A stretch of 64,000 bases of DNA from Przewalskia tangutica (GCA_029844215.1 CM056721.1:14148368-14212367); one strand, 5' to 3'. Positions 45,401-58,315 are shown, counted from the stretch's first letter. Program-made: numbers and translations. The notes: generated by a model from the letters alone, not told the origin.

Positions 45401-46433
45401 TCGCCGCGCATCTTGGAAGCTGCGATCATATCCACCTTCTATATTATTTATTTGAAATTTGTTGCCTAATTATTTAATTTTGTAATTAATAGAATACTTA
45501 GAATAGTCAAACCTTGAATCAATAAATAGAAATTAATTTAATTTTGCTTTCCTTAAGTTAATTACTTTAGGCACGCCATACATTGTTTAGCATTTCTAAT
45601 AAACCACCCAATAATCTTCATTTGCATAATCAATCATGTAGCTAGGATATTATTTGTGATCAAATTCCTAACCCATTTTCAAAATGCATTATCATTCATA
45701 TATGAAAATCATTTCGCTTACTAAATGGACACTTTGTATGCTAGGACTGTTCTATAATGCATATTTTGCCATAATTGATTTTGCACCACTACTTCTATGT
45801 TATATAATCGAATAAATTCATATAAATACCTTATGACTGCATGTTTTCCATCAAAACTAACTTTATATATATTAAAACAAAATCTTACACTTTCTTTTGG
45901 TCAAAATACATCTTATATGTTTTAAATACTTTCTTTCAAATATTTTCTAAAACATGCATTTCTCTAATATAATAATTACCCTAGGTTTGGCAGGACAACC
46001 GCAAGTTAGCGGATCTTAGAGGGCGCCTAACCCCTTCCCTCTAGATTAATAAAGAACCCTTACCTAATCTCATTAAGTTTAGCACCATTAAAATGGAGTT
46101 AATGTTTTACTTCAAACTAGTTAAACATTTAGGTGTCCTAATTCACCCAATCAATTAGGTATGACTCACAACCCTTAGCATTCTAGCAACCCTTTAGCAT
46201 TTTAGCACCCTTTTAAATTTTAGCACTTCTTAGCATTTTGCACCTTTAGCACTTTTTAAGCTTTTAAACATCTTTTGCAATTTTAAAACCTTTAAAGCCT
46301 CTTAAACTTTCTTTAAGCAATTTTAATACTTTGAATACTTCTTAAACTTCTTTTAGCATTTTATTATTTTATTTTCTAACCTTTTAAAATGAGCAGGAGT
46401 TTAGAAAATAAAATGTCGCGGTCGAAAAAGGCA
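42415..46433 (+). repeat. Ogre-like 5' LTR (LTR B)
   Basis: About 4.02 kb, beginning TGTTGACACCCAATTTTGAC. The expected GGGCGCGACA end is altered to GGCA just before the primer site. It carries the hairpin (45296-45314), the AAGGTAAACTCA block (44013-44064) and the AATAAA block (about 45972-46065). Confidence 0.85.
45296..45314 (+). other. Conserved LTR hairpin, copy B
   Basis: GAGTCTC-ACGGC-GAGACTC, the same stem as copy A with a different loop, again following GCACCGGAGC. Confidence 0.7.
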
Positions 46434-47318
46434 TGTAAATGGCGACTACTGGGATTTTAGGTTCTTAACCACAAAGAAACCTAGGATAATTATTTGGCAA
46501 TTACTTTTGCATTTAATTTTGTGTCAGATTTTGTTTTGTTTATTTTAAATTGCTACCGCATCGCTTTCCTTAAACCGCATTCCGCTCATATTTCTTCCAC
46601 TGAAAATTCACACAAATCACACACTCACGCTACCGGTGTGCTCCGCACCCGCAAATTTCTTTCAAAAGTATCCAAATTTTAAGAGAGTCATACCGCTGAG
46701 TTAGATCGGTTCGTCTCGATCACCGCGTAGCCTTCTCACTCGAGTTGTCCGCCGAACTCAAGGCCTAGAAAAACCAAATCTTAGAAACTTAAGATGAGCT
46801 ATACCACCCTTTATTTTAGTGGCATATTTACCTTAGTGGGTCAATCTGGCATTGACACCACAATTAGAAGACACCAAACTTGTCGACGGGTTTCTCAACC
46901 CAACGACCAACCAAAGATATTATGTGTAGCGACAATGATAGACAAATCCAAACCTAATCATGTCATGCTGAAATTGGGAAAAGTGCACCGTCATTTGGTC
47001 GCCATTTCCAACGAAAGCATTACATTGGGCGCTGACAAATTTATCATAATCTCGCATATCCGGCGCTTAGGCCTACCTGGCATAAAGAGGTCCCAAACAT
47101 GTTAGAACACGCACTTGATTTGCAATTTGCTTATTTGTATATATTGCCCGCACTTTTGCATATTTATACTAACTTGGTTTGCCTCATTTGTTAAAGGTTT
47201 ATTTTGCTTAGCTTATTCCCCAAAAGGTTGATTCGGTCGACTAGTAAAGACAATCCTCCAATGACTAATCCGTAAGACCGGACGAAACAACTTAGACTCA
47301 TCCCCGCTCATGTAGAGG
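46434..47318 (+). other. Leader of the Ogre-like element
   Basis: Non-LTR DNA between the primer site and the recognisable gag. The frame 46794-47105 has no recognised domain; an upstream extra reading frame is known in Ogre elements, but nothing here supports calling one. Confidence 0.4.
46440..46456 (+). promoter_or_regulatory. Primer-binding site of the Ogre-like element
   Basis: TGGCGACTACTGGGATT, seven bases after LTR B. It resembles the TGGCGACTCC..CTGGGGA site reported for Ogre/Tat elements (tRNA-Arg type). Small differences may be sequence error. Confidence 0.65.
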
Positions 47319-48900
47319 ATGCAGAGGCGTCGTAGCGTAAACACCAATGATCAACACTCGCCAAACTATTGCAAAGAAATGGAAATCATGCAAAATAGAA
47401 GGCTCAGAGATATCACAAACACGTCTATTAGCTTGAACGCCCACTCCCAGAGCAAGGGACAAATGCAATCGCGTCACAAGCCCTTGAGCCTCCACTTCTC
47501 CAAAGCTCCCCGCAGAGGCCGCAACATACCAGCTCACACCAAAATGTCATTCGCCCGGTCAATTTGCAAACCGACCTCCAAAATGATCCGTTCACTATAT
47601 ACACATCTCAACCTCCACCTACTTATATCTCCCCACTCAACCCAAATTGCCAAGCCACCCAATACGAGCAGATGGCACACAAACAATATGAGGATTAGCA
47701 CATCCGACAAAGCCAACCATTTATCAGGCATGCATCCTCTCAAGAGACAGATCAATACAAGGAAATGGAGCGATGAAAATGTGGCAAAAGAAATTCGTAG
47801 CTTGAAAGAAGCATTCAAAACATTCAGATGAACGGGGAGGAGGGTTTAGAATATGAAGACTTATCGACGTTGAATTACATGGGTACAAAGTGCCCAAATT
47901 TGACATGTTTGATGGAAAGGGAATCCTCGAGCTCATCTAAGGTCATATTGCGATAAATTGATTGGGGTTGGTAAAATCAAGCAATCATCATGAAGCTATT
48001 CATCGAGTCTAACCGCGAGGCGATTGGTACACATGCCAAGACCGAAAATGGGGCGGTTGAACGCCATGGCACAAGATTTCATGGATAGATTCAGTTCAAC
48101 ATCGACATGACAGATTTTATCTTATGAAACTTGAAAAGAAATCTACGTAAACTTTAGAATACGAGGTGGCGGTCGGCAAAGGTTCAACCCCAACGGCAGA
48201 GCGAAATGACCACCTTGTTCGTGCAAGTAAAGGGACGCGACATATTATGAAAGAATGATCGTGTAATTGGCGAAGTTTTGCGTAAGTCGTAGAATGGGCG
48301 ACTTCGGGAAGGCATTAAGACAGCAGATTACAAACTCTACAGCAACTAGCAGAGCCAAATTCCATCTGAGGTACCTCAGGAGAAGAGACGATCACCCTCC
48401 ATCACGGTCATTCAGAGCATAGGCGTAACAACATCCAATATATCAAAGCCCACCGCCTTCTTACCAAAACACTCAAAATCCACAAATATGTTATCAAGAT
48501 CGCGCTACCCCATATCCCGCTTACCATACCCAACCAAAGATACCCAAAATACTCACCACAATCACGAACCCGACTCCAAACGGACCCAAACCCCGCATAG
48601 ATGCCGAAAGAAAACCGACAAAACCTATACACCTTTAGCCAACCCATAGCCCAAGTGTACGGAAGTCAAAGCCGCAGGAATACTCCATCCACCTCGTAAA
48701 TACCCTGTGCCTACCTCCCGAGGCACGATAAAACTAAGCATCATGCATACCACTCCAAGGTATGACACGACATCGGAAATTGTTATACCTCGAATAGAGA
48801 GTTAATCGGCGAGGAGTCATTGAAAGATGGTCCTCTCAATGCAAACAATAACTTCACGGGTTATGAAGATGCCTATGTTAGCATGATAGTGAAAATGAAG
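47319..48900 (+). pseudogene. Ogre/Tat-type Gag, frameshifted
   Basis: Structural Gag of the element. Pieces in order: DENVAKEIRSLKEAFKTFR ending the frame 47319-47831, LEYEDLS, FDMFDGKG, YCDKLIGVG, MAQDFMDRF, EMTTLFVQ, EGIKT, TFSQPIAQVYG and YHSKV.HDIGNC. They match the order of the Tat/Ogre capsid, the proline-rich linker and the zinc-binding YHS..GH..ENC region. They fall in changing frames with many small indels. No protease follows. Some of the damage may be consensus error rather than decay. Confidence 0.7.
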
Positions 48901-49079
48901 AAGGATTACTACGCCACCGTAGGGAAGAAAGTTGAATCATCAACCAACCGCCAGAAAAGCGAGTTGCCCTCACGAGATTGTTTAACTCAATAGTCATTCG
49001 CCTAGTCAGGAGACGGTCCCGCCAAGACTCACCATCAAGACACAAAGCGAAGAAATGGACTGCGTTCTCGCCCCGCCGA

Positions 49080-49300
49080 GTCCCGAAATAGTCGCTTAAT
49101 GCATTTTGCCCTTTATATGTAATCGAACTACGCTTGACTCGATTCCTCGCGGATACGCAGCGCCGCCTCGCCTGGCCCCACATCTAGAAATTTTAATTTT
49201 ACCCAATTTCACTTGTAATGAACTACGCCATGACTCGATTCCTCACGGGATACGTAGCGCCTAAATCGCTTCGGCCACACCATTAGGAAACTTTCCTTCG
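49080..49300 (+). repeat. Duplicated pre-PPT motif of the Ogre-like element
   Basis: GACTCGATTCCTCGCGGATAC (49137) and GACTCGATTCCTCACGGGAT (49233) head two similar blocks about 95 bp apart, each introduced by AACTACGC. This type of sequence is common downstream of integrase in Tat-type elements. Confidence 0.5.
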
Positions 49301-49779
49301 TGCTAAAATAACAAGAATGCACATAACATACAAGCAACTCCATCGAGACCCTCGTGCCAAACACCCTTTTCAAAATCGGGACAAGGTAGAAACTGTGCAG
49401 GGTGATGAGTCCAAACAAGATACATCCGAGCATCAAGAGTCTAAGGTCAACGCGATCAACCGCCCCAAAACTCACAAAACTTTCTTTCGAGCGCAGTCCT
49501 TCATATTAGCGGAGGATACAACAAAGTTCTTCATATTAGCAAAATACGGCAAAGAAGAAAAGCAGAAAAACTCAAAGTTCCAGAACAAAGCCGAGCGATC
49601 AGGGACACAAAGTCAAATTCGCACACAACAACGACATCTCAAAGACCCACAACATCTCAAAGATTCACATATCGTGACGACATCTCTACCCCTAAAATTG
49701 CACTTCTCGTATATATTTATCATTTGGTTTAAACGGTATACACTAACGCTTTTCGCTTAGCTTGCAGAGCATTTATTCG

Positions 49780-50460
49780 CGAGCAAGAACACGCCCGTGC
49801 AACGACGTTATCGCGAACAACACGCCCGCATAACAACGTGATCGAAGTCCACGCAACAACGCCAAAGAAGAATACGCCCGCATAACGACGTGATCGAAGT
49901 CCACACGACGACGCCAAAGAAGAACACGCCCAGTAACGACGTTATCAGTCCACGCAACGACGCCAAGAAGAACACGCCCGCATAACGACGTTATCAAGAC
50001 AAAGAAGTCCGAAACGACGCCATCATCGCGATATTACATAAGATTTTCTCTGTTCTCAAAATTGCATTTTTATCATTCATGCTTTATTATTCGCCTTAGC
50101 AGCATGCACTAACTCTTCCTCGAGCTTTAGCTCATGCGAGCAGCAAGTCCAAAACGACGCCAAGTCGACGCCAAGTCCAAAACGACGCCAAGTCCAAAAC
50201 GACGCCACGTCCGAAAACGACGCTAAGTCCAAAAACGACGCCACGTCCAAAAACGAAGTCGAGTCCGAAACGACAAAACGACGCCACGTCCAAAACGACG
50301 CTAAGTCCAAAACGACACCACGTCCAAAACGACGACAAGTCCAAACGACGATAAGTCCAAAACGACTGAGTCCGGAACGACCGTCCAAAACGACGCCACG
50401 TCCCAAAACGACGACAAGTCCGAAACGACGACAAGTCCAAACGACGCCATCATCGCGATA
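49780..50460. repeat. GACGCC/AAGTCC minisatellite in the element's 3' region
   Basis: Part one (49780-50000) repeats ACGCCCGCATAACGACGTGA units of about 50-60 bp. Part two (50145-50455) repeats AAGTCCAAAACGACGCCA in units of about 15-20 bp. A related ATCGCGATAT..GCATTT block brackets each part (50026, 50450). The minus-strand frames here (Trp/Arg/Phe-rich) are only the repeat translated. Confidence 0.8.
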
Positions 50461-51156
50461 TCACGCAGCATTTCTATACTCCGAAATTGCATTTCTTACG
50501 ATGCTTTATTATTCTCGTTTTAGCAAGCATGCACTAACTCTTTCGAGCTTTAGTACAGTGGACAATTGCGACAACATATCCGCATTCACAATCGCAACAC
50601 GTCCGTGCGGCGAAATCACAAAGATTCGCAAAGATCGCATCAACACATCATATTTTCGCAGATAACCTTTTCTATTCACGCTTGCATTGTTTTTTAAAAT
50701 TATTTTGCCTTAGCTTATGCACTAACCGCTTGTTCAAGTCTTAGCACGCGAGCACAACGTGGATTTTCTCTACAATAACCGGAAATGGGCCAACCTTCCC
50801 AACGATCGCGTCAGCGCTTGGCCCACTCGCCCACCGTAGAACCCAAAGACCACAAGCCATGACACCCTGTGTTCAAGCCGCTTATTTTCTTTTATAACCC
50901 AAAGGTCATCATAACTCGACATCGACATCTTTAAGCCCGCATTAGCCCGCCGTGTTTTGACTACGGTAGCGGTCGCCATAACTCGACATCGAGACATCTT
51001 GAGTCCGCATAGTAACCGTCGCCATAACTCGACATCGATTGATTTTCACTTTATCTACCGCCAAAGATTTTCGCACTCAAGATCGAGACAAAATCGCATG
51101 AGTCAACGCTTTGTCCAAGATTCTTCCATCATCTCCATACAAAGAGGACATCCGCT
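50461..51156 (+). other. End of the Ogre-like internal region, with a purine tract
   Basis: Non-coding. It contains three near copies of CATAACTCGACATCGA (50912, 50977, 51013). CAAAGAGGACATCCGC directly precedes LTR C and probably is or includes the polypurine tract, which is imperfect. Confidence 0.45.
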
Positions 51157-54100
51157 GACACCCAATTTTGACCCTCCCGTCCATTAACCATAAAATTACA
51201 CTAATTTTGTAAAATATCTTTAGGATTTTTTATAATAAAATACAACAATAAAACATTAAATACACATAAATAATTAATTTAATAATGGCATCGCCTTACG
51301 TAAAGTTTTAAACACTTAGAATCCCGCTACCGCATTTATTAACTTTAAGCTTTGTCGTAATTTTAAATAATTAATAAATGCATAAAATAAATAATTTAGC
51401 GATAACGCCGGTCGTAGCATAGCCGCATTTATTAGTAATCATTTGTAATTTAAAATCAATTTTAACGATATACGCTTAATAAAGACCGCATTTATAAAGC
51501 TTTAAACGATTCTTAAATATCGTACTTGCATTCAGCATTTTAGTAATTTAATATAAACTCAATGCAATTTTAATTTAACTTCGCAATAATGCATAACAAT
51601 AAAATTTTAAATAATAGCGTCACATTCTAAAGTATTAAGCATTAATTAAATAGCACGCGATTTATTTATCATAACAATTAGATTAATGAAGCACCTAATT
51701 ATTTTAATCACATTTGTTAAATTAAGTTATCACTAATTAATTAATACACTTGCCTAGAATTAATTAGCTAATTAATTAACTCCTAGAATTAAGCCTAATT
51801 AAAACTACCTAACTAATGACCCACTTAAAATTAATACTTAATTTAACTAACTAATTAATCTATCACTAACTAATAAATAAATACCTAATTAGCAACACAC
51901 CTCTTCCACTCTTAGCCCAATCCCCACTAATACCCAACCCGCTTCACGCCGCCCCAAACCCGCAAGCCCACTCGCCTCTACCCTTATCAGCCCACTACCC
52001 ACGACCCAACCTCATTTTCACCTTAACCCTCATCGTCCAAACAAAAAGAACAGAAGAACAAAGGCAGCCCTTAAAACCTAAACCTAAAAAAAAATAGCAA
52101 CCGTGATACACCCTCCCTTCACGATTTTGTGGAAATTCAGATAACTAAACCAAATCCTTCATCCCGTAAATCCCGCCAAATCATAATCCAAAATAGCCCA
52201 CAAATCTTAATAAATCAGTTCGAAATCACACCCCGAATCACACAAAATCGCAGTAAGAATAAGCACCTAAATCTCGTCCCAAATCAGCCTTGATTTACCA
52301 ACATTAACTCGAACCATGGCTACATAAGGAACATGCAAAGGCATAAACGGCAGAGAGAGAGAATGGTCGGCAAAGAATCATCGATTTGACACTCTCAGCA
52401 AAGAAGAAGAACCCAATCGGAGAATCGACCTTCTCACCGCGAAACCAACAAAGGAAATGGCATCCATTCTCAATGAAACTCGACTAAAGACACCAAAATA
52501 AAAAGGGGAAATTAGCAAGAATCATAAAAATCGTTAGGAAGCAAAGAATGTAAATTAAAACGAAAAGCATCTTTTTCGCAATACCACCAAGAATCGTAAA
52601 AGTTTTCATTCCTCTTCTAAACGCATCACAAATAAAACCCCGAGCGGATCGACGACTTGATACGCCCCGGTCATTGTCCGAGAAGGTAAACTCATTCCCT
52701 TTCGAATCATGATAATTTAGCGCTCTGTTATGTGTATTGTTTATGATTGTTAGTGTCACTATATGTATCCAAACGCCATCGCCTCGATTTATATTCGATA
52801 GATCACCCGATAATCTTGGATTGATATGTTTGTCGGAATACCAAGTTAAATGCTTAATGTGTTCGCTTTGTCATTAATGTTAAATCGCATCACGTTATCT
52901 TAAATCGTTAGTAAACAAATATGTATATCTAAGTGTTTAAATGTCACGATGTTGAGAACTATTTTGAATCCCATCATTAAGTCGCTAAACGATGCATTAA
53001 CATATTGCATTATTTATATCATGTCGTATTATATCCCCGCTTGCATCTCGCCTTCGGTAACCCTATCTCACGAAGAAGTATATTAAGGATGTAATCCAAT
53101 CTTAAGAGGTATTAAACAAGTAAAACTAGCTCAGATGTGATCCCCATGTCTCAAACTCATGTGGACCGATAACGCTAGAATCTAATCTAATCTATACGCG
53201 CTAATACTCCTACGCTAGAATCATCACGATAAGATATATGCCAAAACAGCTTTCTATGATCTGATCACGCGTGTTAGAGATCATTGGTATTTAGGCTGAG
53301 TGAAAGTCGGCTCCACTCATTTGTTAGCATGTTTCTGACCTCATATGGTTTAAAAATGAGAAAATATACTAACTGAATATACATAATGCCCTCTAGTTAT
53401 TTTCTTTATGTTAGCATTCGGGAATCGGATGTTAACCATCGATCTCATCTATTTGCATTTGGTTTGTTAAGCCGAGTTTCCTTGTAAGTATGTTTGAAAT
53501 GTCACGATCGCTAAGGATTGCCGCTTGATATAAACCGAGTTAATTGATAAGTGATAATCACCGCCTCCTCGCACGTACGGGCTTGTTTGCTTTCTTTAAA
53601 ATTGAAATTGTCACGCTGGGCCTTGTTTGCATCTCTCGCCTATCAAGGCCGTTGACCACGCTTTAGGCTTCTTTGATCCGTTAGCTCTTTTGGGATTCAT
53701 ACAATAACTATTAAATTATACTTATGTGATTACTGCTCATTTGTTTGTCAAAAGATTGGAACGTATATTAATCCTTATCCTTTCTTGTTTTATACGGCAC
53801 GAAAATAAAGAGTCTCACGGCGAGACTCATCGCAAGCCATTTCATATGGCAACCCGCACCCGCATTTGCATTCGTAAATTCCTAAGACAAAATAGATAAG
53901 ACGACGCATCTTGAAGTCGCGATCATATCCACCTTCTATATTATTTATTTGAAATTTGTTGCCTAATTATTTAATTTTGTAATTAATAGAATACTTAGAA
54001 TAGTCAAACCTTGAATCAATAAATAGAAATTAATTTAATTTTGCTTTCCTTAAGTTAATTACTTTAGGCACGCCATACATTGTTTAGCATTTCTAATAAA

Positions 54101-54913
54101 CCACCCAATAATCTTCATTTGCATAATCAATCATGTAGCTAGGATATTATTTGTGATCAAATTCCTAACCCATTTTCAAAATGCATTATCATTCATATAT
54201 GAAAATCATTTCGCTTACTAAATGGACACTTTGTATGCTAGACTGCTTTCTATAATGCATATTTTGCCATAATTGATTTTGCACCACTACTTCTATGTTA
54301 TATAATCGAATAAATTCATATAAATACCTTATGCATCGCATGTTTTCCATCAAAACTAACTTTATATATATTAAAACAAAATCTTACACTTTCTTTTGGT
54401 CAAAATACATCTTATATGTTTTAAATACTTTCTTTCAAATATTTTCTAAAACATGCATTTCTCTCATATAATAATTACCCTAGGTTTACAGACAACCGCA
54501 AGTTAATGATCTTAGAGGCGCCTAACCCCTTCCTCTAGATTAATAAAGAACCCTTACCTAATCTCATTAAGTTTACCATTAAAACGGAGTTAATGTTTTA
54601 CTTCAAACTAGTTAAACATTTAGGTGTCCTAATTCACCCAATCAATCCTTAGCATTCTAGCAACCCTTTAGCATTTTAGCACCCTTTTAAATTTTAGCAC
54701 TTCTTAGCATTTTGCACCTTTAGCACTTTTTAAGCTTTTAAACATCTTTTGCAATTTTAAAACCTTTAAAGCCTCTTAAACTTTCTTTAAGCAATTTTAA
54801 TACTTTGAATACTTCTTAAACTTCTTTTAGCATTTTATTATTTTATTTTCTAACCTTTTAAAATGAGCAGGAGTTTAGAAAATAAAATGTCGCGGTCGAA
54901 AAAGGGCGCGACA
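51157..54913 (+). repeat. Ogre-like 3' LTR (LTR C)
   Basis: About 3.76 kb. It is collinear with LTR B; A/T-only stretches are identical over hundreds of bases, while C/G-containing words carry frequent small indels and swaps. It starts TGACACCC (missing TTG of TGTTGACACCC) and ends GTCGCGGTCGAAAAAGGG then CGCGACA. Confidence 0.85.
53810..53828 (+). other. Conserved LTR hairpin, copy C
   Basis: GAGTCTC-ACGGC-GAGACTC, identical to copy B although the GCACCGGAGC word just upstream has been lost. Confidence 0.7.
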
Positions 54914-54918
54914 ATAGG

Positions 54919-56193
54919 AAGAATCACTGACCTCGCGACGATTATCGACAAGTAGCAAAAATGCCCCAAAGTACTATAACCTTGCTAGCCTTTTCCACCC
55001 TTCAAATAGAATACGCTACTCGTAGTACTTCACCCTATAATGGCCATAATACGTCTATTAGCTTCTAGCTTTAACGTAGAATATTTTAATTGTAAAGTCC
55101 CTTATTCTACGGAAATTTGGACAACACTTTCTTTGTTTCTACGTACTTTACCACCTTTTTCAAGGCTCGAATTCAATATCCAAACGCCACTTTTAAGGCC
55201 CAACAATCCAACTAGTTTAAGGCAATTCCTTGGCTAAAACATGCCCACATATCAACCTTTTCAAATCCTTTCAATTCAACTTGTTAATTCAACATGCAAT
55301 AAGTCTTAACCAATTTTAACAACGATATACCCTTCTAATACAACATGCAACGATTTTTGCTAACAACCGAATTGATTACTATACTCAAACCACATGCTCA
55401 TTTCTCAAATACTATAATTTGTAATTTTCAATTACATGAGAAGGTGAAGTTTTTACCTCAATAAGCCCTCTTTCCGAAATCTTCTTCACGCTAACATCAC
55501 CCACACGAACCCTCTACAAGCTGGCAACATAATTCCTTCCTGTCGTCTTTCCAAAATTTTACTAGGCCTTGGTTTTTCCTTGAAATTTCTAGAGAGAAGG
55601 GAGAGGAAAATTTTTAGAGAGAAGGGTTCTTTGTTAAAATGACCAAGTCTTCAATAGACTTCCTCTTAGTCAAACAGATGGGAGGGACACTTGTCACCCT
55701 CCCACAAACTTTTAACAAAATATCTTCTGATTTTTCCCCTGTTCCCGCGAAATTTCCACGGCTACAATAAACTTCGAACACCACAAGACTTATGGCGCGC
55801 TGCATCAGATCCGACGCCGCGACCAGATCCGGCCATGCACGCAATCTGCACCACATCCGCCCATCCGGCCGCGACTCGCACTGGGCGCCAGAATGCGTGG
55901 CCCTCGGCCGAAAACACTTTCCTGTTCGTCTGCCCACTGAACTTGTAACTTCCATATCTTTCTACTCTGATGTCCTATCGACGAGCGGTTTATTGCGTTG
56001 TAAACTAGAATCAACGAACTTCATATTGGGCTGTTGAAACACCTAAAAACTCCTAATGAACTAGGAGATATGTCGCTCCAAAGTTGGCTCAAAAACTGAC
56101 CTAAAAACATTCTGTCAACTTATCTTTCCAATTTCAATTCTTATTTCCCTTTGTACGTTCCCAATACATGACCTGAAATTCCGGGGTGTAACA
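54919..56193 (-). mobile_element. Chromovirus-like LTR, interrupted by the Ogre-like element
   Basis: On the minus strand it starts TGTTACACCCCGGAATTTCA (56193) and continues through the GTCGATAGGACATC block and a GC-rich part (55790-55915). Its distal part at 54960-55260 has the words AAAGGTGGTAAAGTACGTAG and AGACGTATTATGGCCATTAT. These parallel 60465-60600 in the plus-strand copy. The ATAGG target site of the Ogre-like insertion lies at its distal end. Confidence 0.65.
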
Positions 56194-57739
56194 CATAAGT
56201 TCTATAAGAATTAAGTTATCTTGTATAAGTTTTGTAGTATCTAATTCGCTCGTCATAAATTTGGAGAACTTTTGCATTATCCAAGTTATGTTTACAAGGC
56301 ATAACTTGTGGGTTCTGAAATGAACTTATGCCACTATCAGCATAAAATCTATAGGAATTAAGCAGCATAACTTATTTTATATTGTGATCGTACGAAAATA
56401 TAAACTTATGCAGGTCGAATTGTTTCCGATGTCATAAATATTTTCAGCCATTTTTTATTTATTTAAAGTGCCGAAGGGCAAAATTTAAATACCACCCAAA
56501 GATAGGGGCATTGCTAATGACCCCGTTCATTACAATTTGGGCTCTACTGATGGGCTGCTTACCGGAGATCCATCTCCAAGAGAGAGTTTGTCACAAATCA
56601 ATCAGCTGGATATGCTAGCTTAGCCCAACTATTTTTTTCTTGACGGACAGGGAGCGTAGATAGCCCATCAATGAGCTGCTCGAGATGTCCAACAAGGGGG
56701 GTGATGTCTGCTTGGCCAAGGGGGATCCTAAAAGTTATTCACACATTATATATACACCAAATCAACTAGTAATATATGACACATCTTTTCTAATTTAAAA
56801 CTTTTTATCTGTTTGAATGAGTTTATTGCTTATAAGACAAGTTAAGAATTCTAGTTTATAATTTTTGGTTTATTTTTATCCTTTTTGCTTATTTTTATCA
56901 TTTTGGTTTTAAAATACTTTTTAATTTTATTCAAACATTTAAAAAATGATTAAAAACTATTTTAACTTAAAAGCACTTAAAATAAGTCAATCCAAACATA
57001 TTTAAAAGAATGTTTACAACTTATGTTTGCATAACAAAAAGAGATTTCAAATCAGTCACATCTATTATTTCCTTTGATTAAAAGGAAATGTCAGTCTCAG
57101 AATGTGGCTTCTTCAAAGTTATAAAAAGGAAACCACTAAAAGCCAATAACATGAGTGAAGCAATTCATACATTTATTTAATTGACAAATGGACTAGAGTG
57201 CTCAAAGACTCGTGTCCTTTCTTCTTTGCCATATTTTAGTATTTTAGTCTTCCTTTGTATGCATGGAATTCAGCCACACGTTCAATCCATCATCTTGTTC
57301 GTTTATTTTTTTTCTCTATTTTTATTATTTGAAAAAAACTAAGATAGGTAAAAAAATCTGAATTTATGGGAACTGAAAAATTGGATAGTAAAATAACAGC
57401 CGTCTAACTTTAATGTTTATCACACAAAAAATCACTTTTGTATATCTTTTATCACATAATTTTTTTAAGGTGTTAATGAAATTTACTATACAAATGAACA
57501 TATTAGTAAGGAAAATATAGTCAAATCATATTTTTTAACATTAATGCTAATGAGTTAAAATTATAACAACGAAATCAAAATAAGGAAAAACAAATATAAT
57601 ATTGTACACCACAACTAATTTAGTGTCATGTTCGAAGCAAATTATTGAGGGACGTTTCAAATTTATCCCAAATGTAAATAATTTATTTTGAAGCGCCTTG
57701 TGATACAAAATATTATGCGATGTTGGAATAATTTCCTTA
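56194..57739. other. Intergenic, nothing recognised
   Basis: A/T-rich. No gene, terminal repeat or domain could be supported. The minus-strand frame 57547-57753 has no recognisable feature. Confidence 0.5.
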
Positions 57740-57867
57740 AGATTTTTTTTCATTAATCACAATATATATAGTTGTACAAAGGAATTCTTAATACAGTAAG
57801 AATCCTAAGTTACCTTAAATATATGATACTAATAAATACAATATATACTGAAGAATATTCGCTAACA
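57740..57867 (-). repeat. Copia 3' LTR start (partial)
   Basis: TGTTAGCGAATATTCTTCAG on the minus strand follows a purine tract CGAGGGGGTG, as expected for the start of a 3' LTR. The far end is not defined. Confidence 0.5.
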
Positions 57868-58315
57868 CACCCCCTCGGACGGAGCGGGAGGAGGCCGAAT
57901 GCTCAGGCTGGATCTGAAGTCTGTGAACATTTATCTGGGTAGTCCCTTTGTGAAGATGTCTGCATATTGATAAGAGGGAGGTACATGTAGAATTTTGACA
58001 AGACCACGTGTCACCTTCTCACGAACAAAATGAATATCCATCTCAATATATTAGGTCCGCTGATGCTGAACCGGATTACGAGACATATAGATAGCATATA
58101 TGTTATCACAATAAACTATAGATGCCTTACGCAATGGACAACTCAGCTCCAAGAGGAGATTCCGGATCCAACATATCTCAGCAACTACATTAGCAACACT
58201 CCTATACTCTACTTCGGCACTGGATCGGGATAACGTGGCTTGTCACTTGGCAGACAAAGAGATCAGATTATCCCCTAAGAACACACAATAGCCTGAAGTA
58301 CCCCGTAGTTCTGAC
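57868..58315 (-). pseudogene. Ty1/copia RNase H fragment
   Basis: The minus strand reads GDNLISLSAK, stop, QATLSRSSAEVEYRSVANVV, AEICWIRNLLLELSCPLRKA, YCDN.YAIYMSRNPVQHQRT, stop, YIEMDIHFVREKVTRG and YQYADIFTKGLPR, then RPPPAPSEGVC. This is the classic copia RNase H end (HIE.D.HFVRE, ADI.TK.L). Two in-frame stops show it is dead. Its LTR start lies at 57867. It is a different family from the element at 27794. Confidence 0.85.

Larger units (their letters stand above)
42415..54913 (+). mobile_element. Ogre/Tat-like Ty3/gypsy element, gag only, 12.5 kb
   Basis: LTR B (42415-46433), primer site, internal region with gag remnants and a 3' tandem-repeat region, then LTR C (51157-54913). It is flanked by ATAGG at 42410-42414 and 54914-54918, proving a single insertion. 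The internal region is only about 4.7 kb and lacks any recognisable protease, RT, RNase H or integrase. The element was therefore mobilised in trans or lost pol by deletion. Full Ogre elements are known to reach over 20 kb. Confidence 0.87.

Noticed and set aside
49600..50460. CRISPR-like array from the regular spacing
   Set aside because: Units are contiguous and degenerate, with no unique spacers, and this is plant nuclear DNA.
50077..50492. Overlapping minus-strand frames rich in Trp, Arg, Phe and Asp as a repeat protein
   Set aside because: They follow from the AAGTCC/GACGCC tandem repeat and are open in more than one frame.
55614..56037. GC-rich frames on both strands at 55.6-56.0 kb
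   Set aside because: They lie in the GC-rich part of a recurrent LTR; frames are open because stop codons are rare there.
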